Shown here: positions 1 through 8,179 of the stretch, piece by piece
Layout of the letters: each line of letters starts with the position of its first letter
How positions within the stretch are numbered: position 1 is the first letter of the stretch
Source of the DNA: Streptomyces atroolivaceus
GTDB taxonomy: Bacteria; Actinomycetota; Actinomycetes; Streptomycetales; Streptomycetaceae
Assembly (NCBI RefSeq): GCF_000717025.1
Contig: NZ_JNXG01000031.1
Location: 1 to 50,940, forward strand
DNA length: 50,940 bases
Reading direction: 5' to 3'
The notes under the pieces: generated by a model
Told to the model about the DNA's origin: nothing
Seen by the model: only the letters and a program-made list of their open reading frames with translations
Database searches by the model: none
Position numbers and translations under genes: made by a program

Positions 1-150
1 TGCTCCGCGAGGAAGGCGTCTCCTTTCAACGCCTGAAGACCTGGAAGACCTCCCGCGACCCCGACTACGCGGCGAAGAAGGCCCGGGTCGAGCACCTCTA
101 CGCGATCGCCGACGGCGAGGTCATACCCGAGGCCGGCGAACCTGAGGTTT
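1..150 (+). pseudogene. IS630-type transposase internal fragment at the window edge
   Basis: Reading from base 3 gives a peptide beginning LREEGVSFQRLKTWKTS and continuing to about base 150 (GEPEV), where similarity stops. The same stretch occurs as the reverse complement at the other end of the window (about 50790-50940) inside a longer IS630-type transposase, with only a few mismatches. It is the middle part of the transposase, between the N-terminal DNA-binding region and the first catalytic aspartate. The 5' part lies outside the window and the 3' part is missing because the sequence switches to other DNA. Non-functional as seen. Confidence 0.75.
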
Positions 151-203
151 TCGGGGTGTCGTCGGGTAGTGACGGTTCATGATCCCTGCGATATGCCGGT
201 GGT

Positions 204-806
204 ATGCGTTATCCGGAGGGCGGGGGCCTGACTGCTGAGCGTCGGGCGTTTCGTGAGGGGATCCGGCTGAAGGCCGGCGAGCGGTTCGCGGCGGGTGAGA
301 AGACCACGATGAGCGTTGGACCCTGGCCCGGGTCCAGACGGTGATCCGCCGACGACTGCGAGTGAGTCTGTCGGTGGCAACGGTGTGGCGGCTGTTGAAA
401 CGGCACGGCTGGTCGTGGCAGGCACCTGCCCGCAGAGCCCTCGAACGCGACGAGCACGCCGTCGAGCTGTGGAAGAAGGAGGTGTGGCCGCGGGTAAAAG
501 CCTCGCGGCGGCCCATGGGGGCTGGATCGTCTTCGAGGACGAAGCCGGATTCTCCATGACGCCGCCCCGCGCCCGCACCTGGGGCCGGCGCGGACACACC
601 CCCGTCATCCGGGTGAGAGGCAGATCCCGCTCAAGGGCGCACGCAAGAGCTTCTCCTGGCAGGACTACCGCGATCTGCTGGTCCGCGCTCACATCCAGCT
701 CGGCGGGCCGATCGTGGTGGTCTGGGACAATCTGAACACCCACCTCGCTGCTGGGCTGAAACGGTACGAGGCCGAAAACGACTGGCTCACCCCACTCCTC
801 CGGTGC
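204..806 (+). pseudogene. Frameshifted IS630-family transposase remnant
   Basis: An ATG at 204 opens a frame (MRYPEGGGLTAERRAF) typical of the N-terminus of Streptomyces IS630 transposases. The reading continues in another frame from about 341 (winged-helix segment VWRLLKRHGWSWQAPARR), in a third from about 515 (GGWIVFEDEAGF, first catalytic acidic pair), and near 714 (VVVWDNLNTH, second catalytic Asp). It ends at ENDWLTPL near 806 without the third catalytic Glu. Several frameshifts and the lost C-terminus show it is dead. A C-terminal fragment of a similar transposase, starting at nearly the same point (EHDWLATV), lies at about 26910-27159. Confidence 0.8.
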
Positions 807-846
807 GCCCGATCTGATGTGAACGTCAGCTTGGCGAGCAGAACGA

Positions 847-2373
847 CTACAGCTGGTGCACCAGAGCCGACATCGTGGCGAGCGGTAGCGACGGGTTGGC
901 CGCTGCGGCTTCCACTACCTGCCAGTCGGGATCCGTGAGCAGCTCCATGATGACTTGCGGTGGAAGGGCCGGATGGCCGGCGGCTAGGGGCCGTGCCTGC
1001 CTGTCTGCCAAGCAGTTGTGCAGCGCCAGGCCCGTCGCGTTGCGGTGCCGGGCGATCTCGCGGAACGCTTTCTGTACCGGGGGTTCGTGCCGGGTCAGGT
1101 CCTCCAGCAGCGCCGCAGTCGCGTCCGGGTTGGCCGCCACCTTGGCGATGACACGAACTCCGTGTTTGTCGACCATGGCGCGCAACTGCGCTTCGGAAAG
1201 GCCTGGGTGCGACGCAAGGGACTTGACCACCTTCGCGTCGGGGTCGGTGGCCAGCGCGTCGCGGACTCTGGTCGGCAGATCTCGTCGTTGAGCCACGAGC
1301 ATCCGCGCAGCCGGCTCCGGCGACTGGGCGAGTTCCTCAACCTCGGCGGAAGCGGCGGCGGCGATTCGTGGCAGCAGGGTTGCGCCGATCTTGGTGGTGC
1401 CCGCCAGGCGGATGAGTACGTCGAGTGGGACGCGCGGATTGTGGGCGAGCCTGCGCTGCACGTCGTGGCCACGGTCGCCGGCCAGCGTTCGGATCACGGA
1501 GTCCTCGATCGCGGGATTCTCGGCCAGGTCGGCTCGGACACCAGAGTGGGAGTCCATGGCGAGCTGTCCGTATACCTCCGACGGCAGGTCGGGGCGAGCG
1601 GCGAGCGCCCAGCGAAGCAGCGGTGAGGGATGATTGACGAAGCGGATGACGGCGTCGGTGGGCGTGGCCGGGTTCTGCAGTGCCATCCGCTGCGTCTCCT
1701 GCACGGTGGACTGGTGGGCGCCGTCGCAGGAGTCACCCGGCAGCAGATCGCATTCGTTTCGCCGGCATTGCGGATCGTGTACGAACGGCGTCTCTTCGCG
1801 GTCACAGACCAGGCACTGCTGCGCCGGGGGCAGGCCCTCGCTGGTGAGCAGCGCCGCCAGGATGGGTGGGGGCGTCGCCTCGTTGGCCGCCGCTGCGCGG
1901 CGGACCTCGGCATGGGGATGCCCCGCGAGCCTGCCGGCAACTTCAGATGTAGTCCACAATGCGAGCTCCGCGACGACCCGTACGTCCGCGTCAGCGGCAA
2001 GCGTCTTCACTACATCGGATGGGAGACCGGAACAGGCAGCCAGCTTCTCCCGGTGCTCGAAGACTGGATCCGTCGCGAAGAGTCGCGCCCAGTCCGGGCT
2101 GTCAACATGCTCGCAGAGCAAGGCGAGGGCGGCGTGCGGTTGTGCTGCGGGATCGATGTCGGCGGTGGTCAGCCGGCCCTCGGACGCAAGCCATGCGGCG
2201 CACTCTTCAACGCGCGATGCCAGGGCAACCGCCTGCGCATGGCTGAGATCCTCGCGACGAGCGAGGTCCGCAGCGATATCAGCGTCCGCGACCTCGATCA
2301 GCTGGTCGACCAGCTCGGACGGCAGGGCGGCATTGGCAGCCAGCCCGCACAAAACATGATTCACAGAGAGCAT
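847..2373 (-). CDS. Leucine-rich-repeat-variant (LRV) repeat protein with cysteine cluster
   Basis: A 508-residue protein built from tandem alpha-helical repeats of about 24 residues with the pattern L.sHP.....LA..P.LP..v...LA.D, recognisable as LRV repeats (for example LASHPGLSEAQLRAMV). Near residues 187-216 the repeats are interrupted by an insertion with five cysteines (C187, C190, C203, C208, C216) that may bind zinc or an iron-sulfur cluster; LRV proteins are known to carry a Cys cluster. No signal peptide or membrane segment. The open frame extends upstream to 2526, but that part enters the IS5 element, so the ATG at 2373 (MLSVNHVLCG) is preferred. LRV repeats suggest a protein-binding scaffold; the partner is unknown. 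Confidence 0.75.
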   Translation of the reverse strand: MLSVNHVLCGLAANAALPSELVDQLIEVADADIAADLARREDLSHAQAVALASRVEECAAWLASEGRLTTADIDPAAQPHAALALLCEHVDSPDWARLFATDPVFEHREKLAACSGLPSDVVKTLAADADVRVVAELALWTTSEVAGRLAGHPHAEVRRAAAANEATPPPILAALLTSEGLPPAQQCLVCDREETPFVHDPQCRRNECDLLPGDSCDGAHQSTVQETQRMALQNPATPTDAVIRFVNHPSPLLRWALAARPDLPSEVYGQLAMDSHSGVRADLAENPAIEDSVIRTLAGDRGHDVQRRLAHNPRVPLDVLIRLAGTTKIGATLLPRIAAAASAEVEELAQSPEPAARMLVAQRRDLPTRVRDALATDPDAKVVKSLASHPGLSEAQLRAMVDKHGVRVIAKVAANPDATAALLEDLTRHEPPVQKAFREIARHRNATGLALHNCLADRQARPLAAGHPALPPQVIMELLTDPDWQVVEAAAANPSLPLATMSALVHQL

Positions 2374-2506
2374 CCTGCCTGGATGGTGACCGAATGGCTC
2401 GCCGTTTTTGACGTCACCGAGATGTTGGCGACGACACCCGGACACGTGCTGAGCGCCATACTTGGCCAAGCTCACCAACTGAAGCGCAGCCAGGGGTGCC
2501 CGATTA

Positions 2507-3477
2507 GGCACTGTTTCTCGGATCATGTTCTGAGCCAGATGACGAGGGCTGCGAGCGTGACGGTACCGAGGTAGATGTAAGCGCGTTTCTCGTAGCGGGT
2601 GGCGACGGCCCGGAAGCCTTTGAGCCGGTTGATGGGTGCGTTCGACGGTGTTGCGTTTCTTGTAGCGCTCGCTGTCGAAGCCGGTGGGTCGACCGCCTCG
2701 GGAACCCCGGTTCTTGCGGTGTCTTTGTTGGTCCGTCGCAGGTAACGGCGGTTTCTGCGGGACGTGTAGGCCTTGTCCGCCAGGACACGGTCGGGCCGGG
2801 TGCGAGGCCGGCCGACTCCGGTTCGGGGCACCGATACCTGCTCCAGGACCCGCTCGAGCTGGGGTCCGTCACCGTAGTGTCCGGGTGTCAGGACGAACGC
2901 GAGGGGCCGGCATCGTCCCTCGGCGACGAGGTGGATCTTGGTGGTGAATCCGCCGCGGGAACGTCCCAGACACTCGCCGATCTGACCACCTCCTCCAGAC
3001 GGGCGGCCAGTTTCCGCAGTACCGGATCGACCTGGTTCGTCCCCTGTCCGGCCCCCTTTTGAGGAACGGCGGCCGGGGACCCCTTCCTCGCGCCGGCAGC
3101 GTGCTGGTGGGCTCGAACCGCTGTCGAGTCCACCGCCACGTCCCAGTCGATCCCGCCGGCGGCGTCCTCGGCTGTCTGGATGCGAGACAGCAGCATCTGC
3201 CAGGTCCCATCCGCTGACCAGCGGCGATGTCGTTTGTAGACCGTCTCCCACCGCCCGAACCGCTCCGGCAGATCCCGCCACTGCACGCCGGTCCGCACCC
3301 GGTAGAGCACCCCGTTGATCACCCGGCGGTGGTCGCTCCACCGCCCACCACGCGCACCACCAGGAGGCAAGAACGACTCCAGCCGATCCCACTCCGCATT
3401 CGTCAGATCACCACGGCCCATACAGCCAGCCTGGCCCCAACACCCCACCCGCGTCAGGAGATCCGAGAAACAGTGCC
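2507..3477 (-). mobile_element. Complete IS5-family insertion sequence (IS427-like)
   Basis: The element is bounded by perfect 18-bp terminal inverted repeats (GGCACTGTTTCTCGGATC at 2507-2524, its complement at 3460-3477). It is flanked by a 2-bp TA target duplication (2505-2506 and 3478-3479), as expected for the IS427 group of the IS5 family. It is 971 bp long and contains one transposase split over two frames. It inserted exactly at the end of the neighbouring methyltransferase gene: removing the element and one TA restores GAT-TAA there, and the junction now reads TAG. Confidence 0.88.
2523..3448 (-). pseudogene. IS5-family transposase, two-frame, probably damaged
   Basis: The upstream frame (about 3448-3010; LTNAEWDRLESFLPP, then GVLYRVRTGVQWRDLPERFG and the first catalytic Asp in AVDSTAVRAHQ) is followed by a second frame (GGFTTKIHLVAEGRCRPLAF, second Asp in LADKAYTSR) ending at 2523. 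A split into orfA/orfB read by ribosomal frameshifting is normal for this IS group. The second frame is additionally disturbed: the usual GFDSERYKKRNTVERT segment is found only in another frame around 2640-2690, with an extra C before INRLKGFRAVATRYEKR. The transposase is therefore likely inactive. Confidence 0.75.
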
Positions 3478-4265
3478 TAATCCGCTTGCAGTACGAAGAA
3501 CAGGAAGCACAGGAAGCGCGGCTCGGCCGCGATGGCCTCGGGAAACAGCTCGCGGGCGGCGGGATCAGGCTCCGGCTCGCTGATGACCGTAATCCGGAAA
3601 CCGGCCCCGGTGAAAGCCTCGATCATCGCGTGCAGCGGCCTGGTCCAGCGACTTACCAGGGTGGTCTGGCCGCTCACGGTCCACTCTACGGTCCAGTTGG
3701 TGGTGTCGAAGTAGTCGCACTCGGCCTCGCGACCGGCCTCGCGGTGAATGAGGTTGACGGCAAAGGGATGGTCGACAGACGCGATCAGCCGACCGCCGGG
3801 CTTGAGTACGCGTCGCAGCCCGGCCAGCGCCGGCCCCCAGTCCTCCAGGTAGTGCAGCACCAGGGACGCCATTACATCGTCGAACGTGTCATCAGGGTAG
3901 GGAAGCGGGCTGCCCAGGTCCGCCACCTGCAGGTCCGCACCATCGCCGAGCCGCTGCCGAGCCAGCCCCAGCATCCTGGCACTCGAGTCGAAGCCACTCA
4001 CCATGGCGCCACGGTCGCGCAGCGCGGCAAACAAGGCCCCCGAGCCACAGCCGGCGTCAAGGATCCGCCGGCCGGCCAGGTCTCCAGCGAGGGCCAGCAT
4101 CGTGGGCCGCTCGTAGTAGGCATTGACCAGGTTGGTTTCGTTCGCGGCCGTGTACGCCTCGGCGAAGCTGTTGTAGTCGTTGCTCTTCGACGGATCCACA
4201 CTCACCGAGGACGGCGAGACCAGCCTGGTGGAAATCGTGTGCTCTTGGTGCTCGCTTGAGGTCAT
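3477..4265 (-). CDS. Class I SAM-dependent methyltransferase
   Basis: A 262-residue methyltransferase of the Methyltransf_11/25 type. The SAM-binding motif I is at residues 68-79 (ILDAGCGSGALF), followed by the acidic loop after GFDSS, the post-I segment LQVADLGSPLPYPDDTFD and the conserved LRRVLKPGGRLI. The substrate cannot be told from sequence; small-molecule substrates are usual for this class. The ATG at 4265 (MTSSEHQEH) is chosen because the 26 codons upstream do not look conserved. The stop codon TAG is formed by the target TA plus the first G of the adjacent IS5 element; before insertion it would have been TAA, so the protein is unchanged. Confidence 0.85.
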   Translation of the reverse strand: MTSSEHQEHTISTRLVSPSSVSVDPSKSNDYNSFAEAYTAANETNLVNAYYERPTMLALAGDLAGRRILDAGCGSGALFAALRDRGAMVSGFDSSARMLGLARQRLGDGADLQVADLGSPLPYPDDTFDDVMASLVLHYLEDWGPALAGLRRVLKPGGRLIASVDHPFAVNLIHREAGREAECDYFDTTNWTVEWTVSGQTTLVSRWTRPLHAMIEAFTGAGFRITVISEPEPDPAARELFPEAIAAEPRFLCFLFFVLQAD

Positions 4266-4423
4266 GGTGCGGGAGACGTGTGCTGCAGTAGTTCGGTTCC
4301 TGGCCCGACCATCGGTATGTGTGCCCACAGAGCCCGCCTGCAACTGCGGCTCGACTCAACGAACTTCGGGCAGGTCCGGGCGCAGTCGACCCGCACGTGA
4401 TCACGAAACCACACTGGAGTACT

Positions 4424-4712
4424 AAAAGGCTGTCCCGTTATTGGTTGTGGGCGACAGATCGAGACGATGCCGAAGGCGTCAGGGTTGGCCGGATGGTGAT
4501 GGTGAGGTTGTAGCGCCGTCCGCCGTGGGGCTCGGTCCCTATCCGTTGCTGCTGGCCCGGACGGTGACCGGTTCGCCTGCGTGGACGATCGAGTCAAGCA
4601 TGGTGTGGGCGGCTTGGAGCTTCGATGGAGCGGCTCGCGTCCGCTCGCCCCGCTGTTCGGCGTCTCCAAGTCCGCCGCCGACCGCATCATCGACCGCCTC
4701 GGAGCAGTTGCT
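4424..4712. mobile_element. IS5-type terminal end and transposase scrap
   Basis: AAAAGGCTGTCCCGTTATTG at about 4424-4443 resembles the terminal repeats of the IS5-type elements elsewhere here (AAGGGTTGTCCCGTA at 21703 and, inverted, at 23192; AAGGCTGTCCCGTAA near 24256). Downstream, around 4640-4712 on the plus strand, the translation APLFGVSKSAADRIIDRLG matches the N-terminal helix-turn-helix of the transposase at 22396-23175 (APFSGVSKSTADRVIDHLG). The rest of the element has gone. Confidence 0.6.
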
Positions 4713-4989
4713 TGTTGAACCCACTGCCCCTGCGGGGAGCACAGGAAGTGCACCAGGTGCGCGGTGCCCCGCGGGGTGCCGAGACCATCCCGAGCAGCGA
4801 GCGTCGCTCGCCCGCCTCGACACCGACGGGGCGGTGCAGCTGCGGCCTCAGAACCACGCGAGACTCCCTCTCGATCGGTCTTATGCCGGGTGTCAGGAGT
4901 CGGGGTGCACGTCCGTCAGCGGGTCCTCGCGGTCCCCGTCCGGCAGCCGCTGTCTGGACGGAGGGGCGCTGCGAGCAGGGGGGCTTTCG
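4713..4989. other. Intergenic region without recognisable gene
   Basis: GC-rich sequence between the IS scrap and the stop codon of the ALF-repeat gene. Open frames run through it on both strands but none shows a recognised domain, a good ribosome site or a clear codon pattern. Confidence 0.4.
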
Positions 4990-5577
4990 TCAGCCGGCCT
5001 CGTACCTGCCGACCTCCAGGAAGTGGCGCAGCGCTTCCGGCGTGTTGTCGTCGAGAGCGGCTCCGGCTGCCGCGCGCAGGGCCGGGCTGATAGACGGGTC
5101 GGCGAGGATGCGTGTGATGGCGACGCGGTCGTCCTCGGCCTGGGCGAGCCGGTAGCCGGTCTCCAGCCAGGCGCGTATCGCGTCGGAGTCGTTCGCGTCC
5201 AGGAGCGCGTTGATCTCGGCGGTCACGCGCTTGCCGCTGTCGGGGTCGGCGAGGATGCGTGTGATGGCGACGCGGTCGTCCTCGGCCTGGGCGAGCCGGT
5301 AGCCGGTCTCCAGCCAGGCGCGCATGGCGTCGGGGTCGTTCGCGTCCAAGAGCGCATTGGCCTCTTGTGTCACCCGCCGACCGCTGTCCGGGTCGGCGAG
5401 GATCCGGGCTATCGCCACCCTCAGGTCATCAGCGTCGTCCGGTTCGTCAGCCGACGAGGACGCCGCCGTCACGGCCGTCGGCGCCGCGGCGGCGGCGGCG
5501 AAGGACGGGGTGGCGAGCAGCAGGGCCGGGACGAGGATGCCTGCGGCGATGCCGGGGAGTACGTGATGCAGTCGCAA
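4990..5577 (-). CDS. Exported ALF-repeat protein
   Basis: A 195-residue protein with a Sec signal peptide (residues 1 to about 30, LLLATPSFAAAA) and a short acidic linker. Three ALF repeats of about 48 residues follow (core AITRILADPDSG..VT.E.NALLDAND.DA.RAWLETGYRLAQAEDD); the third ends with HFLEVGRYEAG. ALF repeats are short helical repeats of unknown function common in secreted actinobacterial proteins. The DNA repeats itself almost exactly: roughly 5106-5170 matches 5259-5323. The only start after the upstream in-frame TGA is the TTG at 5577. No neighbouring gene suggests a role; binding of a cell-surface or extracellular partner is a guess. Confidence 0.8.
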   Translation of the reverse strand: MRLHHVLPGIAAGILVPALLLATPSFAAAAAAPTAVTAASSSADEPDDADDLRVAIARILADPDSGRRVTQEANALLDANDPDAMRAWLETGYRLAQAEDDRVAITRILADPDSGKRVTAEINALLDANDSDAIRAWLETGYRLAQAEDDRVAITRILADPSISPALRAAAGAALDDNTPEALRHFLEVGRYEAG

Positions 5578-5981
5578 GGGGAGTGCTCACTTTCTCGTGT
5601 CCGTCGGCGAGTTGATGTCCTCACCGTCTCCTTCCTAGATTACGGGGCAGGTCTGACAACGTCAGTGCCCGGCGGGGGCGGGACACCCTTCAGCTCCACT
5701 GGGCTCAAAAGTCATGATGGGAAGACACTTGTCGCCGCTTTGCAGCCGGCCAGGGCGACGAGTGGCGGCAGCCGGCGACGACGAGCCGTCGTACGGCACT
5801 CGTGGGGCGACGCGCGCGGCTCGGCCCGGGCGGACCGGCTTTCGGCCTTTGGCGGGTGCGTCATTGTCGGGGCGATTCGATTTCCTGGGGCAGCGGTGAC
5901 GGGCCCGGGCATGTGGTGGAGAAGGGTGGGGGCCGTCTCGTCTGCCGGGCTGTGCCGCCAACGAATCCGGCGGAAGACGGC
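5578..5981. other. Intergenic region between divergent ALF and sigma-factor genes
   Basis: About 400 bp with no convincing coding sequence. It must hold the promoter of the ALF gene and any upstream elements of the sigma-factor promoter at 5982-6008. Long open frames cross it on both strands but look like GC-driven shadows. Confidence 0.5.
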
Positions 5982-6008
5982 GGTCACTTTTCGGGGGTGC
6001 GGGACGTC
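5982..6008 (+). promoter_or_regulatory. Putative ECF41-type promoter upstream of the sigma factor
   Basis: GGTCAC at 5982-5987 and CGTC at 6005-6008 (followed by AG) are separated by 17 bp, 33 bp before the sigma-factor ATG. The same two boxes with the same spacing occur at 7081-7107, upstream of the partner gene. The layout resembles the known ECF41 promoter (TGTCACA, about 16 bp, CGTC), suggesting autoregulation. Confidence 0.65.
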
Positions 6009-6041
6009 AGGTAGGCGATACCCGTCCGAGAAAGGTCTGTG

Positions 6042-6932
6042 ATGGTGAATCCACCTGAGTTTCTGGCCATGCGGTTCGAGGAACACCGGCCTCATCTGCG
6101 TGCGGTCGCGTATCGCATGCTCGGTTCCCTGGCCGAGGCGGACGACGCGATCCAGGAGACGTGGCTGCGGTTGGCGGGCTCCGATGACCGCCGGATCGAC
6201 AATTTGGGCGGTTGGCTGACCACCGTGGTCGGCCGGGTCTGCCTGGACATGCTCCGTGCCCGCAAGCGGCGCGGCGAGGAGCCGTTGGAGCACCGGTTGC
6301 CCGATCCGGTGATCAGCAGGGAGGGCGAGACCGACCCCGAGCAGCAGGCGATGCTGGCGGACTCGGTCGGGCTGGCCTTGTTGGTGGTGCTGGAGTCGCT
6401 CAGCCCGGCGGAGCGGCTGGCGTTCGTGCTGCACGACCTGTTCGGGCTGTCGTTCGAGGAGATCGCGCCGATCGTCGACCGCACCCCCGCGACGGCCAAG
6501 AAGCTCGCCAGCCGGGCCCGGCTGAGGGTCCGCGGCGCGGCGCCTCCCCCGGACCCGGACATGTCCGGCAGGCGCCGAGTGGTGGACGCCTTCCTGACTG
6601 CCGCCCGAGGCGGCGACTTCGATGCCCTGCTGGCCCTCCTCGACCCGGACGTGGTGCTGCGCGTGGACGGCGGTGCACTGACCGGAGGCCTGCGGGCGAT
6701 CCGCGGCGCCGCCGCCGTGGCCGGGCAGCTCGACACCTTCCAGCGGATGGCCACCGCCGCCACCACTCATCCGGCGCTGGTCAACGGCTCCGCTGGCCTG
6801 GTCAACACCCTCGACGGGCAGCCGCTGTCCGTCATGAGCTTCACCGTCACCGGAGGAAGGATCACCGCGATCGACATCCTGTCCGACCCTCGACGTCTGG
6901 CCCGACTCGACCTTGGACCCGCCCAGGACTGA
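6042..6932 (+). CDS. ECF41-like sigma factor with C-terminal SnoaL domain (SigJ-like)
   Basis: A 296-residue sigma factor. Region 2 spans about residues 10-75 (HLRAVAYRMLGSLAEADDAI, then TWLRLA, GWLTTVVGRVCLDMLR). The linker contains RLPDPV (85-90), the counterpart of the LPEP motif of ECF41 proteins. Region 4 is at about 115-165 (LSPAERLAFVLHDLFGLSFE). A SnoaL/NTF2-like domain fills residues 176-290 (VVDAFLTAARGGDFDALLAL) and in ECF41 proteins acts as a built-in regulator in place of an anti-sigma factor. The DGGGK motif of that domain reads DGGAL here. The ATG at 6042 has AGAAAGG 6 nt upstream; a GTG overlaps at 6039. The next gene is a carboxymuconolactone-decarboxylase relative, the classic partner. 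Confidence 0.88.
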   Translation: MVNPPEFLAMRFEEHRPHLRAVAYRMLGSLAEADDAIQETWLRLAGSDDRRIDNLGGWLTTVVGRVCLDMLRARKRRGEEPLEHRLPDPVISREGETDPEQQAMLADSVGLALLVVLESLSPAERLAFVLHDLFGLSFEEIAPIVDRTPATAKKLASRARLRVRGAAPPPDPDMSGRRRVVDAFLTAARGGDFDALLALLDPDVVLRVDGGALTGGLRAIRGAAAVAGQLDTFQRMATAATTHPALVNGSAGLVNTLDGQPLSVMSFTVTGGRITAIDILSDPRRLARLDLGPAQD

Positions 6933-6978
6933 CCCTTTCGCTGCCGGCCCTCTACCACCCGAGGAGCGGTCTTCCGCT

Positions 6979-7023
6979 GTCGGCCCTGCCCCGAGGACTC
7001 TGTGTCCTCGGGGCAGGGCCGAC
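6979..7023. terminator. Strong hairpin between sigma factor and partner gene
   Basis: A perfect 20-bp stem (6979-6998 with 7004-7023, starting GTCGGCCCTGCCCC) with a 5-nt loop, 47 bp after the sigma-factor stop. Without a T-run it fits the usual Streptomyces hairpin terminator. It would separate the two transcription units, each of which has its own ECF-type promoter. Confidence 0.75.
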
Positions 7024-7080
7024 GTCATGGACGCGTCCGCGGCACCGCTGCACGACCGGCCGAATGAATCCGTGTCGGCC

Positions 7081-7107
7081 GGTCACCTTCGTCCCGTGGG
7101 CGACGTC
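7081..7107 (+). promoter_or_regulatory. Putative ECF41-type promoter of the partner gene
   Basis: GGTCAC at 7081-7086, a 17-bp spacer and CGTC at 7104-7107, followed by AG, match the arrangement upstream of the sigma gene (GGTCAC 5982, CGTC 6005). The start codon of the target lies 63 bp downstream. Shared box sequence and spacing predict that the sigma factor drives both its own gene and its partner. Confidence 0.65.
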
Positions 7108-7170
7108 AGTGCAGTGAACGAACATCAAGCGGGCCGGCAAGCAGCCTGCTCAAGGAAAGGGACACTCTCC

Positions 7171-7683
7171 ATGAACGAGACGGCCACCGACCTCGGTTTC
7201 ACCTCCCGGTTCTCCGACCCGCAGCAGCTGGTCCCCGAGCTCGGCGACGTCAGCGCTGCCCTGTTCAAGATCAGCGGCAATGGAACGGTCCCGCGGCGCA
7301 CCGTTACCCTGGTCCACCTGCGCGCCGGGCAGCTTGTCGAGAACACCTACATGACGGTTATGCACACCGCCAACGCACGCCGCGCGGGAGTCCCGGAGGA
7401 GAAGATCGCCGCCGTCGCGTCCTGGAAGGACGCCCCCTACTTCACGCCGGCCGAGCGGGTGGCACTGGAGCTGGCGGAAGCCGTCCTCACGCCCGCCGGG
7501 CACGGGGAGCGAGTCTCCGACGACCTGTACACGCGGGCGGCCAAGGAGTACGACGCCACCGCACTGGCCACCCTCGCCATGGCGATCGGACAGGTCAACT
7601 TCTTCATTCCCCTCGCGCTGATCGGCAAGCCCTTGCCCGGCGTCTCGATGGCCGACCAGTGGCGCACTTCCACGTCCGAGTAG
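7171..7683 (+). CDS. Carboxymuconolactone decarboxylase / AhpD-like protein, CxxC missing
   Basis: A 170-residue AhpD-like protein of the type found next to ECF41 sigma factors. The family helix that normally reads NGCxxCVDMHxxxARxAG reads VENTYMTVMHTANARRAG (residues 56-73). The His is kept (H65), but both redox or catalytic cysteines are replaced (N58 and M61). The rest is well conserved (EEKIAAVASWKDAPYFTPAE, ALELAEAVL, ALATLAMAIGQVNFF). The ATG at 7171 follows AAGGAAAGG at about 10 nt. Loss of CxxC argues against an ordinary peroxidase-reductant role; the protein may bind a ligand or signal instead. Its reaction is unknown. Confidence 0.82.
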   Translation: MNETATDLGFTSRFSDPQQLVPELGDVSAALFKISGNGTVPRRTVTLVHLRAGQLVENTYMTVMHTANARRAGVPEEKIAAVASWKDAPYFTPAERVALELAEAVLTPAGHGERVSDDLYTRAAKEYDATALATLAMAIGQVNFFIPLALIGKPLPGVSMADQWRTSTSE

Positions 7684-7794
7684 GCGCCGGCGGTCACGAT
7701 TGGCCGTGGTCGAGCAACTCGAAGCGGGTGGCGCGCCTCGCGCGTCGTCGTCCACCGTGACGGTCGTGGTGACCCGAGACCATGGAAGTCCATC

Positions 7795-8000
7795 GAGTCA
7801 CCCGGAACCCGGTCCTCTGGAGCCCCTCCCCCAGCCTGCCTCATCCAGCTCGGTGAGCCGCCGGCTGTCCAGGTCGTCAGCGGCGTAGGCGCTTCGCCTG
7901 GCCAACTCGCCCTGATGGCCGAGGACGCCTCCAGGAAGATCGACGAACTCGTAGCGGGGGCAGGGTGCCGTCGACGTCGTAGAACACGGCGCCCGCATGA
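7795..8000 (-). pseudogene. Possible HAD-hydrolase remnant
   Basis: On the minus strand just above 7990 the translation VFYDVDGTL looks like the catalytic motif I of HAD phosphatases (DxDGT). It is followed in another frame by an apparently coding stretch (QGELARRSAYAADDLDSRRL) that ends near 7795. No continuous frame joins them, so this would be a broken gene. The evidence is one motif plus position. Confidence 0.3.
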
Positions 8001-8179
8001 TCGGACGAGCACGCCGGTCAAGGATGCCAGTTGCAGCGGAACGCCAGGCTGGGATGCCCTCGCCGGCTTCCGATGTACGCCCAGGAACTGCGCGTGCCCG
8101 CACGGGCCGGCGGCGACCGAGCCGATCGCCGCCGGGCTCGCCGACCCACCACAACACCCCGAAGGAAGAGCGTCCAGCG

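Noticed and set aside
5100..5400. CRISPR-like array suggested by repeated 147-bp units
   Set aside because: The repeats are in frame and encode ALF repeats; unit size and lack of unique spacers exclude CRISPR.
4441..6042. 533-residue plus-strand open frame
   Set aside because: Runs across an IS scrap, antisense through the ALF-repeat gene and through a promoter region; composition is not protein-like.
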